Below, one piece after another: positions 8,873 through 16,167 of a DNA stretch of 64,000 nt. The notes under the pieces were generated by a model that did no database searches, was not told where the DNA came from, and worked only from the letters and a program-made list of their open reading frames with translations. Every line of letters starts with the position of its first letter. The first letter of the stretch is position 1. Source of the stretch: Roseomonas sp. KE0001. Lineage in GTDB: Bacteria; Pseudomonadota; Alphaproteobacteria; Acetobacterales; Acetobacteraceae. A program made the position numbers and the translations under genes. The DNA lies in NCBI RefSeq assembly GCF_016107285.1, contig NZ_RCVQ01000002.1:62001-126000 (forward strand), given 5' to 3'.

Positions 8873-9874
8873 ATGACCGCACGACGATCCCTCCTCTCCC
8901 TGCCCCTCCTGGCGGCGGCCGCGCTGCCGGCCGCCGCCAGGGCGCAGGCGGTGGCGGAGGGCCGTCCCCTCCGCCTGATCGTGCCCTTCCCGCCGGGCGG
9001 CGCCATCGACATCCTCGGCCGCCTGCTGGCCGAGCGCCTGGGCGCCGCGCTAGGACAGACGGTGGTTGTGGAGAACCGCGCCGGGGCCGGCGGCGTCATC
9101 GGCGTCGACGCCCTGGCCAAGGCGCCGCCGGACGGTTCGACCATCGGCGTGCTGGGGCTGACCACCTGGACCGCCATGCCCTCGATGTTCAGCAGCCTGC
9201 CCTTCGAGCCGGCGCGGGACCTGCAGCCGCTCAGCCTGGTGACCGCCGGCGCGCTGCTCTGCGTGGTCAATGCCGAGACGGCGCGGCGGCGCGGCTGGAC
9301 CGACTTCCGCGCGCTGGTCGAATGGGCCCGCGCGCATCCCGAGCAGGTGACGATGGGCTCCTCCGGCACCGGCACCTCCTCGCATCTCTGCATCAGCGCG
9401 GTGAACCAGGCGACCGGCGCGCGCATCCTGCACGTGCCCTACCGCGGCGGCGGCCCGGCCATCCAGGACCTGCTCTCCGGCACCATCGACATGATGTTCG
9501 ACGTCATGCCGGCGCTGATGCCGCATGTCCGCTCCGGCGCCTTCAAGGCCCTGGCCGTCTCCTCGGCGCGGCGCGCCGGCGGGCTGCCGGAGGTGCCCGG
9601 CATGGCCGACTTCGCCGATCTGGGCCTGGACCAGGTCGACATCGTGACCTGGAACGCGGTGGCCGGCCCGGCCGGCATGCCGGCGGAGGCCGTGGCCCGG
9701 CTCGCCGCCGCGATCCGCGCCATCGTGGCGCAGCCCGGTTTCGCCGAGCGGCTGACGCCCCTCGGCTACGACCCGGTCTCCAGCGAATCCCCCGAGGCGC
9801 TGGCGGCCCTGATCGCGCGGGAGACGCCGGTCTGGGCGCGGCTGGTGGAGATCTCGGGCGCGAAGCTGGACTGA
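8873..9874 (+). CDS. Bug/TctC-family periplasmic solute-binding protein (second of two)
   Basis: A 333-residue receptor with a signal peptide (TARRSLLSLPLLAAAALP then AAARAQ). It shares the Bug core with its upstream neighbour: LRLIVPFPPGGAIDILGRLL, LGQTVVVENRAGAGGVIGV, MGSSGTGTSSHLCISAV, HVPYRGGGPAIQDLLSGTIDMMFDVMPAL. The two proteins lie 79 nt apart on the same strand and are close in sequence, so a tandem duplication followed by divergence is likely. The substrate cannot be predicted. The downstream secreted hydratase-like gene could belong to the same transcription unit. Confidence 0.9.
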   Translation: MTARRSLLSLPLLAAAALPAAARAQAVAEGRPLRLIVPFPPGGAIDILGRLLAERLGAALGQTVVVENRAGAGGVIGVDALAKAPPDGSTIGVLGLTTWTAMPSMFSSLPFEPARDLQPLSLVTAGALLCVVNAETARRRGWTDFRALVEWARAHPEQVTMGSSGTGTSSHLCISAVNQATGARILHVPYRGGGPAIQDLLSGTIDMMFDVMPALMPHVRSGAFKALAVSSARRAGGLPEVPGMADFADLGLDQVDIVTWNAVAGPAGMPAEAVARLAAAIRAIVAQPGFAERLTPLGYDPVSSESPEALAALIARETPVWARLVEISGAKLD

Positions 9875-9963
9875 GCGGCCGCAACCGGATGGAAATCCCG
9901 GAGCGGTTCCATCCGGCCGGGCGCTGCTCTAGCATCGGCGGAAACCGCCGGAGGACTCGCCCG

Positions 9964-10872
9964 ATGCGCCGCGCCCTGTTCGCCGCCGCCCTGATGGCTC
10001 CGCTCGCCGAGGGCGCTCCGCCGGCCTCCGCCGCGGCCGCCAGCCCGCCCGCCGCGCTGACCTGCCCGGACGACGCGGCGATGCAGGCGATGGCCTCCTC
10101 GCTGCTGGCCCGCGCGCCGGTGCAGGCCTTCGGGCGCGAGCTGAGCCTGGAGGACGGGCTCTGCGCCCAGGGCAAGCTGGTGCCGGCGCTGAGCAGGCAG
10201 CTCGGACCCACCGTCGGCTGGAAGGTCGGACTGACCAACGAGGCGGCGCAGAAGCGCTTCGGCGTCAGCCACCCCCTGGCCGGGCCGATCTACGCGGCGA
10301 CGGTGCGGGCGAAGTCCGGCGCCACCCTGCCGGCGGACTTCGCCGCCGTGCCCGTGGTCGAGGCCGATCTGATCGTGCGGGTCAGGGATGCCGGCATCAA
10401 CGAGGCCGGCGCGGACCATGTCGAGATCCTGAGGCATCTCGACCAGGTCATCCCCTTCATCGAGATGCCGGACCTGGCCCTGGCCGAGATGGGCCGGATG
10501 AACGGGCCGAACCTGCTGGCCATCGGCGTCGGCGCGCGGCTGGGCGTGGTGGGCGAGCCGATCGCGCCGGAGGCGACCGAGGATTTCGCCCGCCGCCTGG
10601 GCAGCATGGAGGTGCGCTTCACGGCGCGGAAGGGCGAGGCGGAAAAGGAACTGGCCAAGGCCCCCGGCAGCGCGCTGCTCGGCCATCCGCTGAACGTCAT
10701 CCCCTGGCTGGTGAAGGATCTCGCGGCGCGCGGCACGGCGCTGAAGCCGGGGGACCTGATCTCGCTGGGCGGCTTCTCCCCCGCCCTGCCGGCCGAGGCC
10801 GGCACCACTTACGCGACCACCTACACCGGCCTGCTGGCCGAGCCGGTCGCGGTCAGCGTGACGCTGGAATAG
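9964..10872 (+). CDS. Secreted 2-keto-4-pentenoate hydratase/FAH-family protein
   Basis: A 302-residue protein with an N-terminal signal peptide (about residues 1-26, ending in Ala-rich ASAAAAS). It is followed by a fumarylacetoacetate hydrolase/2-oxopent-4-enoate hydratase fold: VGWKVGLTNEAAQKRFGV, the acidic metal-ligand region VVEADLIVRVRDAGI, and DLISLGGFSPALPAEAGTTYATTY near the C-terminus. Hydratases of this family act on meta-cleavage products in the cytoplasm. An exported member is unusual, and whether it is an enzyme or a binding protein is unclear. ATG 9964 follows GGAGGACTCGCCCG with reasonable spacing. It sits right after two Bug receptors, suggesting a shared substrate; that is inference. 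Confidence 0.75.
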   Translation: MRRALFAAALMAPLAEGAPPASAAAASPPAALTCPDDAAMQAMASSLLARAPVQAFGRELSLEDGLCAQGKLVPALSRQLGPTVGWKVGLTNEAAQKRFGVSHPLAGPIYAATVRAKSGATLPADFAAVPVVEADLIVRVRDAGINEAGADHVEILRHLDQVIPFIEMPDLALAEMGRMNGPNLLAIGVGARLGVVGEPIAPEATEDFARRLGSMEVRFTARKGEAEKELAKAPGSALLGHPLNVIPWLVKDLAARGTALKPGDLISLGGFSPALPAEAGTTYATTYTGLLAEPVAVSVTLE

Positions 10873-10971
10873 CCGGGCCCCCGCTCCGACGCCTGATCCT
10901 GGCCCCTTGACCCTGGCCGCGACCCGGCGCATCGCACAACGGTATCCATTGCAGCCTGAGGTGATGCCCCG

Positions 10972-11748
10972 ATGCTTGCCCTGCGCGTCATCCCCTGCCT
11001 CGACGTCAAGGAAGGCCGCGTCGTCAAGGGCGTGAACTTCGTCGCCCTGCGCGATGCCGGCGATCCGGTGGAGCAGGCGCGCGCCTATGACGCGGAGGGC
11101 GCGGACGAGATCACCTTCCTCGACATCGGCGCCACGCACGAGAATCGCGATACGATGTACGATGTCGTCTCGCGCACCGCCGCCGAGGTCTTCATCCCGC
11201 TCACCGTCGGCGGCGGCGTGCGCTCGGTCGAGGATGTGCGCCGCCTGCTTCTGGCCGGCGCCGACAAGGCCAGCATCAACAGCGCCGCGGTGAGCGACCC
11301 CGATCTGGTGCGCCGCGCCGCGCAGGCCTTCGGCAGCCAGGCCATCGTCGTCGCCATCGACGCCCGCGCCGTCGGTCCCGGCCGGTGGGAGATCTTCACC
11401 CATGGCGGCCGCAAGGCCACCGGCATCGACGCCATCGCCTGGGCCGAGCGGATGGCGAGCCTTGGCGCCGGCGAGTTGCTCGTCACCTCGATGGACCGGG
11501 ACGGCACCAAGTCCGGCTTCGATCTCGACCTGCTGCGCGCGCTACGCGCCCGCGTGCGCCTGCCGCTGGTCGCCTCGGGCGGTGTCGGCCAGGCGCGCCA
11601 CTTCGTCGAGGGCGCGCGCGCCGGGGCGACCGGGCTGCTGGCCGCGAGCGTGTTCCATTACGGCGAGATGCGGATCGGCGAGGCCAAGGCGGCGCTCGCC
11701 GCCGCCGGCCTGCCGGTTCGTCCCTGCCCCGATCTGAAGGTTGCCTGA
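10972..11748 (+). CDS. hisF: Imidazole glycerol phosphate synthase cyclase subunit HisF
   Basis: A 258-residue (beta/alpha)8 barrel. With HisH it converts PRFAR and glutamine-derived ammonia to IGP and AICAR in histidine synthesis. The two catalytic aspartates are both visible: Asp11 in [16 protein letters not shown] and Asp130 in VVAIDARA. Phosphate-binding loops [26 protein letters not shown] and VASGGVG are intact. HisH is not in the window. The stop codon lies 4 nt before the ATG of hisE, so the two are co-transcribed. Confidence 0.97.
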   Translation: MLALRVIPCLDVKEGRVVKGVNFVALRDAGDPVEQARAYDAEGADEITFLDIGATHENRDTMYDVVSRTAAEVFIPLTVGGGVRSVEDVRRLLLAGADKASINSAAVSDPDLVRRAAQAFGSQAIVVAIDARAVGPGRWEIFTHGGRKATGIDAIAWAERMASLGAGELLVTSMDRDGTKSGFDLDLLRALRARVRLPLVASGGVGQARHFVEGARAGATGLLAASVFHYGEMRIGEAKAALAAAGLPVRPCPDLKVA

Positions 11749-11752
11749 GCGT

Positions 11753-12304
11753 ATGGCCAAGGAAGTGAAGAAGAAAACGGCGAAGGCCAAGTCGAAGCCC
11801 GTGGCCGCCAAGAAGCCGGCCGCGAAGGCCTCGCCGCGCAAGGCGCTGCCGCTGCCGGACAGCATTCCGGCCGGCGCCAAGCCGCGCAAGGCGGCGCTGA
11901 AGGCGGAGGCCCGGCACCTGGAGCCCCTGCATGTCGCGGCCAAGGGCGATGTGGCGGTGCTGCGGCGGCTGTGGGACACGGTGGAGGCGCGCCGGCAATC
12001 GGGCGACGCCGCCCAGTCGCATTCGGCCCGCCTGCTCGCCCGCGGCACGCCCAAGGTGGCGCAGAAGCTCGGCGAGGAGGCGGTGGAATGCGTCATCGAG
12101 GCGATCCAGGGCAACCGCGCCGCGACCGTCCTGGAAAGCGCCGACCTGCTCTATCACCTGATCGTCGTCTGGGTGGATGCGGGCATCGCGCCGGAGGAGG
12201 TCTGGGCCGAGCTGGAGCGCCGCGAGGGCATCTCCGGCATCGTCGAGAAGGCGTCCCGTCCGAAGGGCATCGTCCGCGCCGCGGAGACCACCAAGCTGCC
12301 CTGA
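11753..12304 (+). CDS. hisE: Phosphoribosyl-ATP pyrophosphatase with basic N-terminal tail
   Basis: A 183-residue protein. The C-terminal ~100 residues form a standard HisE domain, which hydrolyses phosphoribosyl-ATP to phosphoribosyl-AMP in step 2 of histidine synthesis. Motifs are [24 protein letters not shown] and the acidic [11 protein letters not shown] helix. The first ~60 residues are an added Lys/Ala/Pro-rich tail ([19 protein letters not shown]), resembling histone H1-like disordered tails. The ATG at 11753 was taken; a TTG at 11741 is in frame but overlaps hisF. The usual HisE is close to 100 residues, so the tail nearly doubles its length. Its role is unknown. Confidence 0.93.
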   Translation: MAKEVKKKTAKAKSKPVAAKKPAAKASPRKALPLPDSIPAGAKPRKAALKAEARHLEPLHVAAKGDVAVLRRLWDTVEARRQSGDAAQSHSARLLARGTPKVAQKLGEEAVECVIEAIQGNRAATVLESADLLYHLIVVWVDAGIAPEEVWAELERREGISGIVEKASRPKGIVRAAETTKLP

Positions 12305-12339
12305 GAGCGGGGCGGCGCAGCAGCAGGAGAGGAAGCACC

Positions 12340-12729
12340 ATGCCCGTGTCCGGCATGCCGCCCTACGACAACGGCAATATCTTCGCCCGCATCCTGCGGG
12401 GCGAGATCCCGGCCAAGAAGGTGCATGAGGACGAGCATGCCCTGGCCTTCCACGACATCGCGCCGCAGGCGCCGGTGCATGTGCTGGTGATCCCGAAGGG
12501 GGCCTATGTCTCGGTGGCGGATTTCTCCGCCGCCGCCAGCCCGGAGGAGGTGGCCGGCTTCTGGCGCGCCGTCGGGCTGACCGCCCGGCTGCTCGGGCTG
12601 GAGGACCAGGGCTACCGGGTGCTGACCAACATGGGGAGCGATGCCGGGCAGGAAGTGCCGCATTTCCACGTTCACATCTTCGGTGGGCGGCGTCTCGGCC
12701 CGATGCTGGCCAGGCCCGACGCGCAGTGA
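12340..12729 (+). CDS. HIT-domain protein (HINT-like nucleoside phosphoramidase family)
   Basis: A 129-residue histidine-triad protein. The core reads NIFARILRGEIPAKKVHEDEHALAFHDIAPQAPVHVLVIPK, ending with the catalytic triad EVPHFHVHIFGGR (H-x-H-x-H). HINT-like enzymes hydrolyse AMP-linked phosphoramidates. The ATG at 12340 has AGGAGAGGAAG just upstream. It follows hisE by 35 nt; hisE-HIT linkage is common in alphaproteobacteria. Confidence 0.93.
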   Translation: MPVSGMPPYDNGNIFARILRGEIPAKKVHEDEHALAFHDIAPQAPVHVLVIPKGAYVSVADFSAAASPEEVAGFWRAVGLTARLLGLEDQGYRVLTNMGSDAGQEVPHFHVHIFGGRRLGPMLARPDAQ

Positions 12730-12770
12730 GCGCTTGACCCGGCGGGAGCCGCTCGCCATGCCTTCATCCC

Positions 12771-13625
12771 ATGGAGGACCTTTCATCCGCCGCTGAGGCA
12801 CGCACCGCTTTGGAGGCCGCCGGCGCCCTGCCGGATGCCGAGCTCGATCTCGCGGCGGTGGCGCTGCAATTCGCCCGGATCGACGCCCCGGCGGCCGACT
12901 GGCGTGCCGCGGAGCATCACCTCTCGGACCTCGCCCGCGCCGCGGTGGCCGCCGCCGCGGCCGATCCGGCGGCCGATGGCGGCGAGGTGGCGCGCCGCGT
13001 CGCCCTGCTCGCGGCGCTGCTGCATGAGCGCTTCGGTTATGCCGGCGACGGCGAGACCTACGATTCCCCCGCCAACGCCAACCTGATCGAGGTGATCCGC
13101 CGCCGCCGGGGCCTGCCGGTGGCGCTCGGCCTGCTCTGGCTGCATGCCGCCGGCGCGGCGGGCTGGCCGGCGCACGGGCTGGACTTCCCCGGCCATTTCC
13201 TGATCGGCCTCGAGGGCGCCCGCGGCATGGCGGTGGTCGATCCCTTCCATGGCGGGCGGCTGCTGGAGGCGCCGGAGCTGCGCGCCCTGCTGAAGCGGAT
13301 GGAGGGCGAGGCCGCCGAGCTGCGGCCCGCCGTGCTGGAGCCGGTGTCGCGCCGCGCCGTGCTGCTGCGGCTGCAGAACAACATCAAGCTGCGCCGGCTG
13401 CAGGCCGGCGACCTGCCGGCCGCCCTGACCTGCACCGAGGATATGCTGCGCATGGCGCCGGAGGCCGCCATCCTGTGGCGCGAGGCGGCGGTGATGAACC
13501 AGCGGCTGGACCGCATCGGCGCCGCCCTGGCCTGCATCGACCGCTTCCTCGCCCTGGTGCCGCGTGGCGAGGCCGCCCAGCGCGCCCGCGCCCTGGCGGT
13601 GGAGCTGCGTCAGCGGCTGAACTGA
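12771..13625 (+). CDS. SirB1-family protein (transglutaminase-like plus TPR)
   Basis: A 284-residue soluble protein. The middle part reads YDSPANANLIEVIRRRRGLPVALGLLWLHAA, then DFPGHFLIGLEG and VVDPFHGGRLL, which is the conserved core of SirB1/YchA proteins with a transglutaminase-like fold. The catalytic Cys of true transglutaminases is not apparent. The C-terminal ~80 residues look like two TPR-type helical repeats (LQAGDLPAALTCTEDML and the following segment). The function is not established in the family. The start ATG at 12771 lies 41 nt after the HIT gene stop. Confidence 0.88.
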   Translation: MEDLSSAAEARTALEAAGALPDAELDLAAVALQFARIDAPAADWRAAEHHLSDLARAAVAAAAADPAADGGEVARRVALLAALLHERFGYAGDGETYDSPANANLIEVIRRRRGLPVALGLLWLHAAGAAGWPAHGLDFPGHFLIGLEGARGMAVVDPFHGGRLLEAPELRALLKRMEGEAAELRPAVLEPVSRRAVLLRLQNNIKLRRLQAGDLPAALTCTEDMLRMAPEAAILWREAAVMNQRLDRIGAALACIDRFLALVPRGEAAQRARALAVELRQRLN

Positions 13626-13671
13626 GGCCGCGCCGGCGCCAAGCCCGGAGGCCGGGCCGGGGGCGGCCGGC

Positions 13672-14604
13672 TCAGTTCACTTCCTCGCCCGCCTGGAGGC
13701 CCCAGATCGCGCTGCGCTGGATATAGCCGCGGTGCCCTTCCACCTGCACCTCGCACCAGTTGCTGCCCGCCTTGCAGCTGCGGATGCGCCCGACCACGCC
13801 CGGCATCAGCCGCGCCACGACCGCGCTCGCCTCGCCCTCGGCGCTGTGGAGGCTGCGCTCCTCGCCGCGCACCAGGAAGGTGCGGCGGCCGGCCAGGGTG
13901 GACTGGTGCACCCAGCCCTCGGTGCCGTCCATGTCGCGGATGCGGCGCCACTGGTTGTATTCGCGCAGGATCTCCACCGGCAGGTCGCGGCGCTGATAGG
14001 TCCACTCGATCGGAAAGCGCGTGTCGGGGCCGATGCGCAGATTCACCTCGTCGCTGCGCAGCGAGACGAAGCGCGGGATCGGCAGGCCGGTGGCGCTGCC
14101 CAGGCTGGGCTGCTGCAGCTCCTGCGGGCTGGGAGCGGGGGAGGCGGGCGGCGGCGGCGCGCTTCCCGCCGCGCCCGTGGCGGCGGCGCCGGCCGCGACA
14201 CCCGCCGCCGCGCCGGCGGCCCGGGCGGCGGGCGGACGTTTCACCGGGGTCGGCGGCGCGGCCTGGGTCGGCGGGGCGCGCCGCGGGGTCGGGGTGGCCT
14301 GTGGACGGTTCGGCTGGGCCGGGCGGGCCTCCGGGACGGGGCGGGCCGGCGCCGGCCGCGTGGCCGGCGGCGTGGCGGGCCGTGTGGCGGACCCTTGGGG
14401 CGCCGCGCCGGCCGGCGGCCGCAGGACCTGATCCGGTGCCGGCCGGAGCGGCGCGGGCTGCGCCGGGCGCGGCGGCTGCAGCGTGCCCGGCCCGCCGGAA
14501 CCGCCGCCCGTACCCTGGGCGCCGCCGAGGCTGGACTGGGCGGCGAGGGGTGTCGAGACGAGAAGAAGAAGCAGGGCGGAGGCAGCGGGGCGAAGCCGGA
14601 TCAT
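13672..14604 (-). CDS. Secreted SH3-domain protein with long Pro/Ala-rich linker
   Basis: A 310-residue exported protein. Residues 1-22 form a signal peptide (LRPAASALLLLLVSTPLAAQ). Residues ~25-170 are a low-complexity Pro/Ala/Arg/Gly linker. Residues ~185-310 hold two bacterial SH3-like segments: FVSLRSDEVNLRIGPDTRFPIEW with REYNQWRRIRDMDGTEGWVH, and then GVVGRIRSCKAGSNWCEVQVEG with GYIQRSAIWG. Such DUF1058/SH3 proteins are thought to act at the cell envelope. The ATG at 14604 begins the signal peptide; upstream in-frame codons do not. It is convergent with the SirB1 gene. Confidence 0.87.
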   Translation of the reverse strand: MIRLRPAASALLLLLVSTPLAAQSSLGGAQGTGGGSGGPGTLQPPRPAQPAPLRPAPDQVLRPPAGAAPQGSATRPATPPATRPAPARPVPEARPAQPNRPQATPTPRRAPPTQAAPPTPVKRPPAARAAGAAAGVAAGAAATGAAGSAPPPPASPAPSPQELQQPSLGSATGLPIPRFVSLRSDEVNLRIGPDTRFPIEWTYQRRDLPVEILREYNQWRRIRDMDGTEGWVHQSTLAGRRTFLVRGEERSLHSAEGEASAVVARLMPGVVGRIRSCKAGSNWCEVQVEGHRGYIQRSAIWGLQAGEEVN

Positions 14605-14745
14605 GCGTCGATCTGGCCCGTATTCCCTGCCCCTGGTCAAGCACCCGCTTTGCATCGCAGCATCGCCTCCTGCGGTCGTCCTCATGCGCGTTGTCATGGC
14701 GGTGGCCTCCGCCGTCGGGGCGGGGAGCGGCGCCGGAAGCGGGCC

Positions 14746-15123
14746 TCAGAGGGCGAGCATCTGCCCCTCCGCCACGGCGGACAGGAAACTGACCACCCCG
14801 GCCACCTCGACATCGGGCGCCAGGGCCTCCGGCGCGATGCCCTCGGCCCGGAGCCCGGCCTCGCAGGCCATGCGGCGGATGCCGAGATCGCAGGCCGCGG
14901 CCAGCAGCGATTCCAGGCCGGCGACGCCGCGCCGGCCCAGCAGCGCCTCGCGCGGGTCGGCCCTGAGCGGCGTGTCGCGCAGCAGCAGGGCGCAGCCCGC
15001 ATTGGTGGCGAAGAGCAGCACCGGGCGGCCGATGGCGGCGGCACCGGTCGCCAGCACCAGCGCGTAGTGCGCCGCCTCATGCCCGCCGGAGCGCAGCAGG
15101 ATACCAAGGGGCCTTCCGCTCAT
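14746..15123 (-). CDS. DsrE-family small sulfur-relay-like protein
   Basis: A 125-residue protein with the DsrE/F fold pattern: GILLRSGGHEAAHYALVLATGAAAIGRPVLLFATNAG near the start, and GIRRMACEAGLRAEG with a conserved-position Cys. Members carry sulfur as persulfide or act in unknown redox roles. The ATG overlaps the stop of the ThiF/MoeB-like gene (ATGA), so the two are translated together, which supports a sulfur-transfer role. The exact pathway cannot be named from sequence. Confidence 0.8.
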   Translation of the reverse strand: MSGRPLGILLRSGGHEAAHYALVLATGAAAIGRPVLLFATNAGCALLLRDTPLRADPREALLGRRGVAGLESLLAAACDLGIRRMACEAGLRAEGIAPEALAPDVEVAGVVSFLSAVAEGQMLAL

Positions 15124-15950
15124 GGCAGCGCGCAGGCGGGGGCGGGCGCGGCGGCGGCATGGGCCGCGAGGTCATGGATGCGCGGCGCGTCGCCGCAGAG
15201 CGCGCAGGCAGGGTCGCGTTTCAGCCGCACGGTGCGGAAGCGGCTGTCCAGCGCGTCCCAGAGCAGCAGGCGCCCGGCCATGCTCTCGCCGATGCCCAGG
15301 ATCTCCTTCAGCACCTCGGTCGCCTGCAGGGTGCCCATCACGCCGGTGATGGCGCCGAGCACCCCCGCCTCCGAGCAGCTCGGCACCAGGCCGGGCGGCG
15401 GCGGCTCCGGATGCAGGCAGCGATGGCAGGGGAAATGGGGGCCGAGATGCGACTTGAAGACCGCGAGCTGCCCCTCGAAGCGCAGCACGGCGGCCGAGAC
15501 CAGGGGGCGGCCGAGCAGGTGGCAGGCATCGCCGAGCAGGAAGCGCGTCGGGAAATTGTCGGTGCCGTCGCAGACCAGGTCGTAGCGCGGGATCAGCGCG
15601 GCGGCGCTGCCGGCGTCGAGCCGGTGCGGATGGACCTCCACCCGCACCTCCGGGTTGAGGCGCCGGATGGTCTCGGCCGCGCTCTCCGCCTTGTTGCGGC
15701 CAAGGCGCGCCGTGTCGTGCGCCACCTGCCGCTGCAGGTTGGACAGCTCGAGCCGGTCGTCGTCGATCAGGCCGATGGTGCCGATGCCGGCGCCGGCGAG
15801 GTAGAGCGCCAGCGGCGAACCCAGCCCGCCGGCGCCGACCAGCAGCACCTTCGCCGCGCGCAGCTTCGCCTGGCCCACCGCCCCCACCTCCTGCAGCAGG
15901 ATGTGGCGCGAGTAGCGGTGCAACTCGTCATCGGTGAAGTCGAGGTCCAT
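15120..15950 (-). CDS. E1-like adenylyltransferase, MoeB/ThiF/HesA family
   Basis: A 276-residue enzyme that adenylates the C-terminus of a ubiquitin-like sulfur carrier (MoaD or ThiS type). It has the nucleotide-binding loop VLLVGAGGLGSPLALYLAGAG, the SNLQRQVAH segment, CDGTDNFPTRFLL, a Cys in VPSCSEAGVLGAITGVMG, and two CxxC zinc pairs (CHRC, CALC). The length matches MoeB without a rhodanese domain. The ATG at 15950 starts MDLDFTDDELHRYSRHILLQ, the usual family N-terminus. The coupled DsrE gene downstream is consistent with sulfur relay. Confidence 0.92.
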   Translation of the reverse strand: MDLDFTDDELHRYSRHILLQEVGAVGQAKLRAAKVLLVGAGGLGSPLALYLAGAGIGTIGLIDDDRLELSNLQRQVAHDTARLGRNKAESAAETIRRLNPEVRVEVHPHRLDAGSAAALIPRYDLVCDGTDNFPTRFLLGDACHLLGRPLVSAAVLRFEGQLAVFKSHLGPHFPCHRCLHPEPPPPGLVPSCSEAGVLGAITGVMGTLQATEVLKEILGIGESMAGRLLLWDALDSRFRTVRLKRDPACALCGDAPRIHDLAAHAAAAPAPACALP

Positions 15951-16051
15951 GGGCCGACATATGGGCGCGGCGAGGGGGGCGGCGCAATGCCCCGGCGCGG
16001 CGGGCGGCGGCCCAACGACGGTCCAATGGCGGCCTGGCGGCAGGCAGGAAA

Positions 16052-16083
16052 ATGGGCCGTGGCGGGGGACTGCCACGGCCCAT
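16052..16083 (-). terminator. Terminator of the large RTX-like gene
   Basis: ATGGGCCGTGGC and GCCACGGCCCAT form a perfect 12-bp stem around an 8-nt loop, 84 nt past the stop at 16168. Read on the minus strand the stem is followed by TTTTCC, a short T-run, as in an intrinsic terminator. Confidence 0.75.
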
Positions 16084-16167
16084 GGCTGGGACCGGTTTCT
16101 CCTGGGGGGAAGGAGGCGGCCGCGGCCCCGGGGGAGGAGGCGGCGGCCGGCCAGTCCCGGCGTCTCG

